Positions 8,379 through 17,217 of a stretch of DNA of 64,000 nt are shown piece by piece. The notes below the pieces were generated by a model. It was not told the DNA's origin. It saw only the letters and a program-made list of their open reading frames with translations, and searched no databases. Source of the DNA: Microbacterium sulfonylureivorans (GTDB lineage Bacteria; Actinomycetota; Actinomycetes; Actinomycetales; Microbacteriaceae). The DNA lies in assembly GCF_003999995.1 (NCBI RefSeq), contig NZ_RJAD01000001.1, positions 992,001 to 1,056,000 of the forward strand. Direction: 5' to 3'. Both the position numbers and the translations under genes were made by a program. Position 1 is the first letter of the stretch. Each line of letters starts with the position of its first letter.

Positions 8379-9374
8379 GTGAGCACCACAGCGACGAGAG
8401 TCATCGTGACCGGACAGAAGTCCTCACGGCGTTCCCTGTTCCGCCGGAGCAGCCCGGAGCACCTGGAGCGATCGGGAGCGCGCCGCCGCGCCCGCAAGGA
8501 GACCCTCGCCGGGTACGGGTTCCTCATCCCCTGGCTGATCGGGTTCTTCGGCCTGACGCTGATCCCGATGGCGTACTCGCTGTACCTGTCGTTCACGAAG
8601 TACAACATCTTCACCGCTCCGCAGTGGATCGGCCTCGACAACTACATCCGGCTGTTCACCAGCGACCCGGCGTTCGTGCAGTCGGCACAGATCACGCTGG
8701 TCTACGTGCTCGTCGGCACCCCGATCACCCTCGCCGCCGCGCTCGGCGTGGCGATGCTGCTGAACTACCGCGACAAGGCGGCCGGGTTCTTCCGCTCCTC
8801 CTTCTACGCCCCGTCGCTGATCGGCGGATCGGTCTCGGTCGCCATCGTGTGGAAGGCGATGTTCAACGAGGACGGCCCCGTCAACAGCATCCTGTCTTCG
8901 ATCGGCATCGATCTGGGCGGCTGGGTCGGCAACCCCGATCTCGTGCTGCCGATGATGATCCTGCTGTCGATCTGGCAGTTCGGCGCCACCATGGTCATCT
9001 TCCTCGCCGGGCTCAAGCAGATCCCCAAGGAGCTCTACGAAGCCGCCGAGGTCGACGGCGCCAATGCCTACCGCCGCTTCCGCGCCGTCACGATCCCGAT
9101 GCTCTCTCCGGTCATCTTCTTCAACCTGCTGCTCGGCCTGATCGGCGCCTTCCAGGTGTTCGCCTCGGCGTACATCATCTCCAACGGCTCCGGCGGTCCC
9201 GCCGGGATGACGAACTTCATCACCCTGTACCTCTACAAGCGGGGCTTCTCGGACGGGCAGATGGGCTACGCCGCCGCCATCGCCTGGGTGCTGCTCGTCG
9301 TCGTCGCCGTGATCGCCTTCATCCTGTTCCGCACCCAGAGGTCGTGGGTGCACTACTCGGGAGACAACCGATGA
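8379..9374 (+). CDS. Sugar ABC transporter permease (MalF-type)
   Basis: This 331-residue membrane protein starts at GTG behind GAGAGG. It has a 50-residue charged cytoplasmic N-terminus, six hydrophobic segments and the EAA loop ELYEAAEVDGANAYRRFRAVTIP, which contacts the ATPase. It pairs with the next gene product to form the import channel. No ATPase gene lies in the operon; such importers in actinobacteria are usually powered by a shared MsiK-type ATPase encoded elsewhere. Its stop overlaps the next start (ATGA). Confidence 0.93.
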   Translation: MSTTATRVIVTGQKSSRRSLFRRSSPEHLERSGARRRARKETLAGYGFLIPWLIGFFGLTLIPMAYSLYLSFTKYNIFTAPQWIGLDNYIRLFTSDPAFVQSAQITLVYVLVGTPITLAAALGVAMLLNYRDKAAGFFRSSFYAPSLIGGSVSVAIVWKAMFNEDGPVNSILSSIGIDLGGWVGNPDLVLPMMILLSIWQFGATMVIFLAGLKQIPKELYEAAEVDGANAYRRFRAVTIPMLSPVIFFNLLLGLIGAFQVFASAYIISNGSGGPAGMTNFITLYLYKRGFSDGQMGYAAAIAWVLLVVVAVIAFILFRTQRSWVHYSGDNR

Positions 9375-10294
9375 GCACCACATCCTTCGGCGAACCCGCC
9401 ATCGCCACCCTCGAGAACCAGGTCGACGCGACCCCGCAGACCCCGCGCCGCAAGGTCGCGCGCAAGACCTGGCAGACCGTCATCTGGCTCGTCGTGCTGC
9501 TCGCCATCACCGCCGTCGTGCTCTACCCGCTGGTGTGGCTGTTCCTGTCGACCTTCAAGCCGAACTCCGAGTTCGGCCAGAACCCCGGTCTCATCCCGCA
9601 GAACCCGACGCTCGACAACTACGCCAAGGTCGGCGAGGGGATCGCGGGCGTGCCGATGTGGCGGTTCTTCGCGAACTCGCTCATCATCGCGATCGGCTCG
9701 GTGATCGGAACGGTGCTCTCGTCGGCGCTGGCCGCCTACGCGTTCGCCCGCATCCAGTTCAGGGGCCTCGGCGTGCTGTTCGCCGCGATGATCGGCACGC
9801 TGCTGCTGCCGTTCCACGTGCTGATCATCCCGCAGTACATCCTGTTCCAGCGGCTCGACATGATCGACACCTTCATTCCGCTGCTGCTGCCGAAGTTCCT
9901 CGCCACCGAGGCGTTCTTCGTGTTCCTGCTCGTGCAGTTCATCCGCCAGATGCCCCGCGACATGGACGAAGCGGCCCGCATCGACGGGGCCGGGCACCTC
10001 AGGATCTTCTGGTCGATCATCCTTCCCCTCATCAAACCCGCCCTCATCACGTGCGCGATCTTCGCGTTCATCTGGTCGTGGAACGACTTCCTCGGGCCCC
10101 TGCTCTACCTGACCAGTCCCGAGAACTACCCGCTCCCGATCGCGCTGCGGCTGTACAACGACCAGTCCTCCACGAGCGACTACGGCGCCACGGTCACCGC
10201 CTCCTTCATCGCCCTCCTCCCCGTCCTGCTGTTCTTCCTCGTGTTCCAGCGGTTCCTCGTCGACGGCGTCGCCACCCAGGGCCTGAAGGGCTGA
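9371..10294 (+). CDS. Sugar ABC transporter permease (MalG-type)
   Basis: This 307-residue permease of the carbohydrate uptake (CUT1) class has a long N-terminal extension, six membrane segments and the EAA loop DEAARIDGAGHLRIFWSIILP, followed by WSWNDFLGPLLYL and the C-terminal FQRFLVDGVATQGLKG signature of MalG-like proteins. It forms a heterodimer with the MalF-type permease whose gene it overlaps by 4 bases. The following DUF624 gene starts 4 bases downstream, so it is part of the same transcript. Confidence 0.93.
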   Translation: MSTTSFGEPAIATLENQVDATPQTPRRKVARKTWQTVIWLVVLLAITAVVLYPLVWLFLSTFKPNSEFGQNPGLIPQNPTLDNYAKVGEGIAGVPMWRFFANSLIIAIGSVIGTVLSSALAAYAFARIQFRGLGVLFAAMIGTLLLPFHVLIIPQYILFQRLDMIDTFIPLLLPKFLATEAFFVFLLVQFIRQMPRDMDEAARIDGAGHLRIFWSIILPLIKPALITCAIFAFIWSWNDFLGPLLYLTSPENYPLPIALRLYNDQSSTSDYGATVTASFIALLPVLLFFLVFQRFLVDGVATQGLKG

Positions 10295-10298
10295 GGAC

Positions 10299-10955
10299 AT
10301 GGCCGAGATCACGACGAAGCGCGCGTACCGGGCGGCACGGCGAGCGGATGCCTCGGGCAGCGGCCCGACGCTCGAGGAGCGCCCCCCGGCCCGATACCCC
10401 GGCGCGACCGGCGCGTTCGCGCTGTTCGGCGAGGTGCTCCTGGTCGGCGTGCTCGTGACGGTCGCCGGGCTCGCGGTCATCACGCTCCCCGCGGCGCTGG
10501 CCGCGGGCATCCGTCATCTGCGTCGCTACCTGAACGCCGAGGCGTCGCACGCGCGGACCTTCTGGCAGGACTTCCGCCGGGCACTGCCCGGCGGGATCGT
10601 CGTGGGCGTGGCGGGCGTGGTGATCGCGGCGGTGCTCGTGCTCGACATCGGCCTGGCGAACTCCGGCGCCCTCCCCGGCGGAGCGGCCGTCTCGGTCATC
10701 GGCTGGGCAGGGCTCGTCGCAGGCGCCGTCGCGCTCCTCGCCGCGGCCGGGTCGTGGGCGCCCGACCTCGGGTGGCGCGCCGCGGTGCGGTCGGTGCCGG
10801 CATCCGTCACCGCCGACCCCCGCGGGGCGTTCTACCTCGCCGCGACCGCCGCCTTCGTCGGCATCGCGACCTGGATGCTCGTCCCCATGATCATCCCGGC
10901 CCTCGGCTGCGCGGCTCTCGCGGTCGTCGCGATCCCCACGCGCCGCGGCCGCTGA
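10299..10955 (+). CDS. DUF624-like membrane protein
   Basis: This 218-residue protein has about five hydrophobic segments. An N-terminal VAGLAVITLPAALAAGIRHLRRYL and a following FWQDFRRALPGG resemble the DUF624 (YesL) family, found next to CUT1 sugar importers. It starts at an ATG 3 bases after GAGG, only 4 bases from the permease stop. The biochemical role is unknown; a transporter-accessory or regulatory membrane function is inferred from gene order, as yesL sits in the rhamnogalacturonan cluster of Bacillus subtilis. Confidence 0.72.
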   Translation: MAEITTKRAYRAARRADASGSGPTLEERPPARYPGATGAFALFGEVLLVGVLVTVAGLAVITLPAALAAGIRHLRRYLNAEASHARTFWQDFRRALPGGIVVGVAGVVIAAVLVLDIGLANSGALPGGAAVSVIGWAGLVAGAVALLAAAGSWAPDLGWRAAVRSVPASVTADPRGAFYLAATAAFVGIATWMLVPMIIPALGCAALAVVAIPTRRGR

Positions 10956-10993
10956 ACCCGCCCAATCACGTCACCACCGAGGAGCGAACACCG

Positions 10994-13060
10994 TTGCTGT
11001 ACGGCGCCGACTACAACCCCGACCAGTGGCCGGAGGAGGTGTGGGACGAAGATGTGCGCCTCATGCGCGAGGCCGGCGTCAACGTCGTCAGCCTCGGCAT
11101 CTTCGCGTGGTCGCGCATCCAGCCGGCCGAGGGCGTGTGGGACTTCGCGTGGCTCGACACGGTGATCGGCAAGCTCCACGCGGGCGGCATCCGGGTGAAC
11201 CTCGCCACCGCGACGGCCTCGCCACCGCCGTGGGTGAGCGCGCAGTACCCCGAGACGCTCCCCGCCGACGAGAGCGGCGCGTCCTACTGGCCCGGCAGCC
11301 GGCAGCACTTCGCCCCCTCGTCGCCGACCTACCGGCGCCTCGCGGGCGAGCTCGTGCGGCGTCTGGCCGAGCGCTACGTCGACCACCCGGCGGTCGCGAT
11401 GTGGCATGTCGGCAACGAGTTCGGCTGCCACCTGTGGATGGACTTCTCGGATGCCGCCCGCGACGCCTACCGAGACTGGCTCGGCCGGCGCTACGGCACC
11501 GTCGAGGCACTGAACGCGGCGTGGGGAACCAGCTTCTGGTCGCAGCGCTACGCCCGCTTCGACGAGATCTTCCCGCCGCGCCTCGCCCCGTACAGCCACA
11601 ATCCGTCGTCGATGCTCGACTGGCGCCGGTTCACGTCGGACATGCTCCTCGAGTGCTACCTGATGGAGCGCGAGATCCTTCTCGCCGCCGGCGCGACGCA
11701 GCCGATCACGACGAACTTCATGGGCCCGTTCAAGCCCGCCGACTACGCCGCGTGGGCGCCGCACATGGACGTCATCGCCGACGACTGCTACCCCGACCCG
11801 ACGAACCCGCACCGCATCCGCGACGCCGCGTTCCAGCGCGACCTGGTGCGCTCGCTCAAGCCCGGGGTCCCCTGGATCCTCATGGAGCAGGCGACGGATG
11901 CCGTCAACTGGCGACCGTGGAACCCGGGCAAGCGCCCGGGCGTCCTCGCCGCCGAGACCGCGCAGTCGGTCGGCCGGGGCGCCGACGGCATCATGTTCTT
12001 CCAGTGGCGGCAGTCCCGCGCCGGCAGCGAGAAGTTCCACTCCGCGATGCTCCCCCACGCCGGCACCGGCACAGCGACGTGGCGGAGCGTCACCGACCTC
12101 GGCGAGCGCCTCGGCGCACTGCCCGAGCTGCCGCCGCCGGGGCGCGACGCTCGGGTGGCCCTCGTCTTCGACTGGGAGAACTGGTGGGCGGTCGAAGAGC
12201 GCGACCACCCGGTCGAGATCGACTACCTCGCACTCTGCCTGGAGTGGTACGGCGCCCTGCACTCCCGGGGGCTCATGGTCGACATCGTGCCTCCCGAGAA
12301 GGTCGACGACGGCTACGACCTCGCGATCGCACCCGCGCTGTACCTGCTGCGCGACGAAGGCGCGGCATCCCTCACCCGGTTCGTCGGCGACGGCGGCACG
12401 CTGCTCGCCGGGCCTTTCACCGACATCGTCGACGGTCACGACCAGTTCCGGTCCGGGGGATTCCTCACGCAGCTCGGGCCCGTGCTCGGCGTGAGGTTCG
12501 AGGACTTCGGCGCCCTCGGCGGCCCGACGACCGGTGGCACCGGCGTCGGCGCCCAGGCCGCCCGCGCGTCGGCGGACGGAGACCGCGCCCCGTTCCGCCT
12601 CGGACACGTCGAAGCCACGGGGTCCCTCGTGGCGGAGCTCGTCCACCCGGTCGAGGCGGACGTCGTCGCGTCGTTCACCGACGGTCGCGCCGCCGGAAGT
12701 CCGGCCGTCACGCGACACGCCTTCGGCGCGGGCGAGGGCTGGTACGTCGCGACGATGCCCGACCCCGTGGGGCTCGACGCGATCGTCGGCGCGGTGGTCG
12801 AGGCATCCGGCGTCCGCCCCGTCGTCGCGAACCTGCCCGCCGGCGTCGAGGCGGCGCGGCGCGGCGACCTCGTGACGGTGATCAACCACGGTGACGACGA
12901 GGTCGTGGTGACCCTCGCGGGGACGGATGCCGAGACCGGCGCACCGCTCGGTCGCACGACTCTCCCCGCACAGGGCGTACTGTTCGCGTGGGCTCCGATC
13001 GACTCCGGACCCTCGCCCATGCCGACATCCGTCGACGACTCCGTCGCGACCCCCGCCTGA
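10994..13060 (+). CDS. Glycoside hydrolase family 42 beta-galactosidase
   Basis: This 688-residue cytoplasmic enzyme begins LLYGADYNPDQWPEEVW, typical of GH42, without an upstream ATG; TTG at 10994 (GAGGAG 9 bases before) is the best start. The acid/base is Glu142 in HVGNEFG and the nucleophile Glu298 in ILMEQATDAVNW. A TIM-barrel catalytic domain (about 1-380) is followed by a trimerisation domain and a C-terminal beta domain ending in LPAQGVLFAW. It would remove terminal beta-galactose from galactan or arabinogalactan oligosaccharides, or alpha-L-arabinopyranose in some relatives. It lies between importer genes and the GH51 gene in one operon. Confidence 0.92.
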   Translation: MLYGADYNPDQWPEEVWDEDVRLMREAGVNVVSLGIFAWSRIQPAEGVWDFAWLDTVIGKLHAGGIRVNLATATASPPPWVSAQYPETLPADESGASYWPGSRQHFAPSSPTYRRLAGELVRRLAERYVDHPAVAMWHVGNEFGCHLWMDFSDAARDAYRDWLGRRYGTVEALNAAWGTSFWSQRYARFDEIFPPRLAPYSHNPSSMLDWRRFTSDMLLECYLMEREILLAAGATQPITTNFMGPFKPADYAAWAPHMDVIADDCYPDPTNPHRIRDAAFQRDLVRSLKPGVPWILMEQATDAVNWRPWNPGKRPGVLAAETAQSVGRGADGIMFFQWRQSRAGSEKFHSAMLPHAGTGTATWRSVTDLGERLGALPELPPPGRDARVALVFDWENWWAVEERDHPVEIDYLALCLEWYGALHSRGLMVDIVPPEKVDDGYDLAIAPALYLLRDEGAASLTRFVGDGGTLLAGPFTDIVDGHDQFRSGGFLTQLGPVLGVRFEDFGALGGPTTGGTGVGAQAARASADGDRAPFRLGHVEATGSLVAELVHPVEADVVASFTDGRAAGSPAVTRHAFGAGEGWYVATMPDPVGLDAIVGAVVEASGVRPVVANLPAGVEAARRGDLVTVINHGDDEVVVTLAGTDAETGAPLGRTTLPAQGVLFAWAPIDSGPSPMPTSVDDSVATPA

Positions 13061-13076
13061 AGACCCTGAGGAACCC

Positions 13077-14597
13077 ATGACCGACGCCTCCGCCCGCCTC
13101 GACCCCGCCCGCGTCATCGCCGACATCGACCGCCGGATCTTCGGCGGCTTCGTCGAGCATCTCGGCCGACACATCTACGACGGCATCTTCGAGCCGGGGC
13201 ATCCGTCCGCCGACGCCGACGGCTTCCGCGGCGACGTGGTCGATCTCGTCAAGGAGCTCGGCGTCTCGACCATCCGCTACCCGGGCGGCAACTTCGTGTC
13301 GGGGTACCGGTGGGAGGACGGCATCGGACCGGTCGACGGCCGACCGCGCCGTCTCGACCTCGCGTGGCACGCGACCGAGACGAACCAGGTCGGCCTGCAC
13401 GAGTTCCAGGACTGGCTCGACAAGGTCGGCTCCGACCTCATGCTCGCGGTCAACCTCGGCACGCGCGGCACCGAGGAGGCGCTCGACCTGCTCGAGTACG
13501 CCAACACCTCGGTCGAGACGACGCGCACGCGAGAGCGCGCCGCCAACGGCCGCGAGACGCCGTTCGCCGTGAAGATGTGGTGCCTCGGCAACGAGATGGA
13601 CGGACCGTGGCAGCTCGGCCACCGCAACGCCGACGACTACGGCAAGCTCGCGTCGCGCACGGCGAAGGGGATGCGCCAGCTCGACCCGTCGATCCAGCTC
13701 GTCGTGTGCGGATCGTCCAGCCGGACGATGCCGACCTTCGGCGCGTGGGAGCGCGAAGTGCTCGAGCACACGTTCGACGACGTCGACTTCATCTCCTGCC
13801 ACGCGTACTACGAGGAGAAGGACGGCGACGCCCAGGAATTCCTCGCGTCGGGCGTCGACATGGCGCTGTTCATCGAGTCCGTCGTCGCCACCGCCGACCA
13901 CGTCGCCGCGGTGAAGAAGAGCGACAAGCGCATCATGATCTCATTCGACGAGTGGAACGTGTGGTACCTCTCCCGCTTCAAGGACGAGGAGGAGACGTAC
14001 CGGCCGGATGAGTGGCCCATCGCTCCCCGTCAGCTCGAGGACCAGTACCACGCCCTCGACGCGGTCGTCTTCGGCGACCTGCTCATCACACTCCTGCAGC
14101 ACGCCGACCGCGTCCGGTCGGCGTCGCTCGCGCAGCTCGTGAACGTCATCGCGCCGATCATGACCGAACCGGGGGGCCCGGCTTGGCGGCAGACGACGTT
14201 CCACCCCTTCTCGCTGACCTCGCGGCTCGCGCGAGGACGCGCCGTACGCCTGCCCGTCGTGTCCGCGACGTTCGAGAGCGAGCGGTTCGGCACCGTGCCG
14301 GCGCTGAACGCCGTGGCGACGATCGACGACGCCGGGGCGAGTGTGTTCGTCGCGAACAGATCGACGACGGATGCCGCATCCCTCCGGCTCGACCTCACCC
14401 CGCTGGTCGCCGCCCTCGGCCGCGACCTGACCGTGGTCGAGTCGCACCTTCTCCACGAGGACGACCTCTACGCCGCGAACACGCTCGCCGACCCTGAGCG
14501 CGTGGGCGTCCGACCGCTGGACGGCGTGGAGGTCGAGGCATCCGTCCTCGCCGCCGACCTTCCGCCCGTGTCATGGACCGCGATCCGTCTCGCCTGA
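13077..14597 (+). CDS. Alpha-L-arabinofuranosidase, GH51
   Basis: This 506-residue intracellular enzyme has the GH51 catalytic pair: Glu173 in WCLGNEMDGPW (acid/base) and Glu292 in ISFDEWNVW (nucleophile), at nearly the same positions as in characterised GH51 enzymes. Other family stretches are FGGFVEHLGRHIYDGIF and IRYPGGNFVSGYRWEDGIGP. It releases L-arabinofuranose from arabino-oligosaccharides brought in by the ABC importer of the same operon. The ATG lies 6 bases after a GAGG ribosome site, 16 bases from the GH42 stop. The gene ends the importer operon; a strong hairpin follows. Confidence 0.95.
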   Translation: MTDASARLDPARVIADIDRRIFGGFVEHLGRHIYDGIFEPGHPSADADGFRGDVVDLVKELGVSTIRYPGGNFVSGYRWEDGIGPVDGRPRRLDLAWHATETNQVGLHEFQDWLDKVGSDLMLAVNLGTRGTEEALDLLEYANTSVETTRTRERAANGRETPFAVKMWCLGNEMDGPWQLGHRNADDYGKLASRTAKGMRQLDPSIQLVVCGSSSRTMPTFGAWEREVLEHTFDDVDFISCHAYYEEKDGDAQEFLASGVDMALFIESVVATADHVAAVKKSDKRIMISFDEWNVWYLSRFKDEEETYRPDEWPIAPRQLEDQYHALDAVVFGDLLITLLQHADRVRSASLAQLVNVIAPIMTEPGGPAWRQTTFHPFSLTSRLARGRAVRLPVVSATFESERFGTVPALNAVATIDDAGASVFVANRSTTDAASLRLDLTPLVAALGRDLTVVESHLLHEDDLYAANTLADPERVGVRPLDGVEVEASVLAADLPPVSWTAIRLA

Positions 14598-14621
14598 GTC
14601 ACCGCCCTTCCCTCTCCGTTC

Positions 14622-14673
14622 GTGTGGGCGAAGGCACGGCGTCATGCCGGCCGACGCGGGCCTTCCCCCACAC
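14622..14673 (+). terminator. Terminator hairpin after the GH51 gene
   Basis: Arms 14622-14635 and 14660-14673 pair over 13 of 14 positions (GTGTGGGCGAAGGC / GCCTTCCCCCACAC). It lies 25 bases past the operon's last stop and upstream of the next regulated promoter, as expected for a terminator. Confidence 0.7.
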
Positions 14674-14693
14674 AGCGCCGCCGAGTCCGGCCG

Positions 14694-14749
14694 GGAAAGC
14701 GCTTGCGCGTCATTCCATCCCGTGGCAGACTGTTGGAAAGCGTTTACCA
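14694..14749 (+). promoter_or_regulatory. Promoter with two LacI-type operators for the DUF993 operon
   Basis: TTGCGC (14703-14708) and CAGACT (14726-14731) are 17 bases apart. GGAAAGCGCTTGC (14694-14706) covers the -35, and TGGAAAGCGTTTACCA (14734-14749), a 16-base imperfect palindrome, lies just past the -10 near the expected transcription start. The LacI gene at the end of this cluster (18342) is the likely ligand-sensing partner. Confidence 0.7.
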
Positions 14750-14803
14750 GCCGATGTAGCCGTCGGCCGCGCCACTCGAACCATCTGAGGAAAGCAGCCC
14801 CGA

Positions 14804-16009
14804 ATGACTGACACGACTCTCGCCCCGGCCGCCGCCGCGGCACCGTCCCCTCGTCCCGCCGTGCGCGAGGTCGGGATCATCATGAACGGCGTCTCGGGGC
14901 GCATGGGCTACCGCCAGCACCTGGTCCGCTCGATCCTCGCCATCCGCGACCAGGGCGGGATCGAGCTTCCCGACGGGTCGAAGCTGACCGTCAAGCCGCT
15001 CCTCGTCGGCCGCAGCGAGGCCAAGCTCGCCGACCTCGCCGCCACGCACGGCATCGAGGACTACACGACCGACCTCGATGCCGCCCTCGCCGACCCGCGA
15101 TGGGAGATCTACGCCGACTTCCTCGTGACGAAGGCCCGGGCATCCGCTCTGCGCAAGGCGATCGCCGCGGGCAAGACGATCTACACCGAGAAGCCCACCG
15201 CCGAGACCGTCGACGAGGCCCTCGAGCTCGCCAGGCTCGCACAGGCGGCCGGCGTCAAGACGGGCGTCGTGCACGACAAGCTCTACCTGCCGGGCCTGCA
15301 GAAGCTCAAGCGCCTCATCGACTCCGGCTTCTTCGGCCGCATCCTGTCGGTGCGCGGCGAGTTCGGCTACTGGGTCTTCGAGGGCGACTGGCAGCCCGCC
15401 CAGCGGCCCAGCTGGAACTACCGCGCCGAGGACGGCGGCGGGATCATCGTCGACATGTTCCCGCACTGGAACTACGTGCTCGAGAACCTGTTCGGCGAGG
15501 TCAAGTCGGTCTACGCACAGGCCTCGATCCACATCGCCGACCGCTGGGACGAGAAGGGCGAGCACTACACCGCCACTGCAGAAGACGCCGCCTACGGCAT
15601 CTTCGAGCTCGAGGGCGACATCGTCGCGCAGATCAACTCGTCGTGGACCGTGCGCGTGAACCGCGACGAGCTCGTCGAGTTCCACGTCGACGGCACGCAC
15701 GGCTCGGCCGTCGTGGGGCTCTTCGGAGCGAAGATCCAGCACCGCAACTCCACCCCGAAGCCGGTGTGGAACCCCGACCTCGCCGACGACCACGACTACG
15801 ACGCCGACTGGGCCGAGGTTCCCACGAACGACGTGTTCCAGAACGGCTTCCGCCAGCAGTGGGAGGAGTTCCTCGTCTCGTACGCCGAAGGCACCGAGTA
15901 CGAGTTCGACCTGCTGTCGGGCGCGCGCGGCGTGCTCCTCGCCGAGGCCGGCCTGCAGTCGAGCCGCGAGGGCCGCAAGGTCGAGCTGCCCGCCCTCTCG
16001 CTGGACTGA
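14804..16009 (+). CDS. Gfo/Idh/MocA family oxidoreductase
   Basis: This 401-residue protein has an unusual long N-terminus, then VGIIMNGVSGRMGYRQHLVRS as its nucleotide-binding motif and IYTEKPTAETVDEA (EKP motif). The substrate domain carries GGGIIVDMFPHWNYVLENLFG. It is expected to be an NAD(P)-dependent dehydrogenase of a sugar or cyclitol. The next genes encode a DUF993 aldolase-like protein (5-base gap) and an IolE-like TIM barrel, so this is probably the entry oxidation step of a short catabolic route. It differs clearly from the other two Gfo/Idh/MocA proteins in the window. The substrate is unknown. Confidence 0.88.
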   Translation: MTDTTLAPAAAAAPSPRPAVREVGIIMNGVSGRMGYRQHLVRSILAIRDQGGIELPDGSKLTVKPLLVGRSEAKLADLAATHGIEDYTTDLDAALADPRWEIYADFLVTKARASALRKAIAAGKTIYTEKPTAETVDEALELARLAQAAGVKTGVVHDKLYLPGLQKLKRLIDSGFFGRILSVRGEFGYWVFEGDWQPAQRPSWNYRAEDGGGIIVDMFPHWNYVLENLFGEVKSVYAQASIHIADRWDEKGEHYTATAEDAAYGIFELEGDIVAQINSSWTVRVNRDELVEFHVDGTHGSAVVGLFGAKIQHRNSTPKPVWNPDLADDHDYDADWAEVPTNDVFQNGFRQQWEEFLVSYAEGTEYEFDLLSGARGVLLAEAGLQSSREGRKVELPALSLD

Positions 16010-16014
16010 GCGCG

Positions 16015-17217
16015 ATGACCGACCTGACCCTGCTCGCGGCCGACGGCACGACGACCGCCGCCGCGCTGAACGAGACGCCCGGCTACGCCAAGCCGACCGG
16101 GCCTCTCCGCAGCCGCGTGGCCTACGCCGCCGCGCACGTGGTGCCGAAGACCGCCGCCGACAACACCCCCGGGCAGCCTGCCGAAGTGGACTGGGACGCG
16201 ACGCTCGACTTCCGCCGTTCGGTGTACTCGTGGGGACTCGGCGTCGCCGACGCCATGGACACCGCGCAGCGCAACATGGGCCTCGACGCGGCGGCCACCC
16301 GCGAGCTCATCGCGCGCTCGGCCGAGGTCGCCCGCGAGGAGGGCGGGTCGGTCGTCGTCGGCGTCAACACCGACCACGTCGACGCCGAGCGCATCGCGGT
16401 CGATCAGGTGATCGACGCCTACAAGGAGCAGCTGCACTTCACCGAGGAGCAGGGTGCCGGTCCGGTGCTCATGGCCTCCCGCCATCTCGCGCGGGCCGCG
16501 GCATCCGCAGACGACTACCGCCGCGTGTACCGCGAGGTGCTCGCGTCGGCCACGACCCCGGTCGTTCTCCACTGGCTCGGCACGGCCTTCGACCCGTCGC
16601 TGGAGGGCTATTTCGGCTCGGGCGACTGGCGCGAGGCATCCGCCGTCCTCCTCGAGATCATCGAGGAGAACGTCGACAAGATCGCCGGCGTCAAGATGAG
16701 CCTGCTGGATGCCGCGTCCGAGGTCTCGGTGCGCGAGCGCCTCCCCGAGGGCGTGCGCATGTTCACCGGCGACGACTTCAACTACGTCGGGCTCATCGGA
16801 GGCGCCGACGTCCCCGACGCGGCGCAGCCCTCTCGTGATCCGGCGAGCCCCCGACAGCACTCCGACGCCCTGCTCGGCGCGTTCGCCGCGATCACCCCGG
16901 TCGCGTCGGCGGCGATCCAGGCGCTCGACGCCGGCGATCCGGCACTGTACCTCGAGATCCTGGGGCCGACCGAGGAGCTCAGCCGCCAGGTCTTCGCCGC
17001 GCCGACGTTCTACTACAAGACCGGCGTCGCGTTCCTGTCGTGGCTGAACGGCCATCAGTCCGCGTTCCAGATGGTGGGCGGCCTGCACTCGGCGCGGAGC
17101 CTGCCCCACCTGTCGCGCATCGTCGAGCTCGCCAACGCGTCGCTCGCCCTCGAGCAGCCCGGGCTCGCCGCCGAACGGTGGCACGGGATGCTCCGCCTGA
17201 ACGGAGTGGACGCATGA
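16015..17217 (+). CDS. DUF993 family, dihydrodipicolinate-synthase-like aldolase candidate
   Basis: This 400-residue TIM-barrel protein matches the DUF993 family by its VNTDHVDAERIAVDQVIDAYKEQ, VVLHWLGTAFDP and IAGVKMSLLDAASE stretches; the Lys in VKMSLLD is at the place where the Schiff-base Lys of DHDPS-like aldolases is expected. No reaction has been shown for the family that I know of. Lying between a Gfo/Idh/MocA dehydrogenase and an IolE-like isomerase/dehydratase, a C-C bond cleavage of an oxidised sugar is the natural guess. Its stop overlaps an ATG (17214) that opens a 43-codon micro-ORF in an inserted segment. Confidence 0.85.
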   Translation: MTDLTLLAADGTTTAAALNETPGYAKPTGPLRSRVAYAAAHVVPKTAADNTPGQPAEVDWDATLDFRRSVYSWGLGVADAMDTAQRNMGLDAAATRELIARSAEVAREEGGSVVVGVNTDHVDAERIAVDQVIDAYKEQLHFTEEQGAGPVLMASRHLARAAASADDYRRVYREVLASATTPVVLHWLGTAFDPSLEGYFGSGDWREASAVLLEIIEENVDKIAGVKMSLLDAASEVSVRERLPEGVRMFTGDDFNYVGLIGGADVPDAAQPSRDPASPRQHSDALLGAFAAITPVASAAIQALDAGDPALYLEILGPTEELSRQVFAAPTFYYKTGVAFLSWLNGHQSAFQMVGGLHSARSLPHLSRIVELANASLALEQPGLAAERWHGMLRLNGVDA

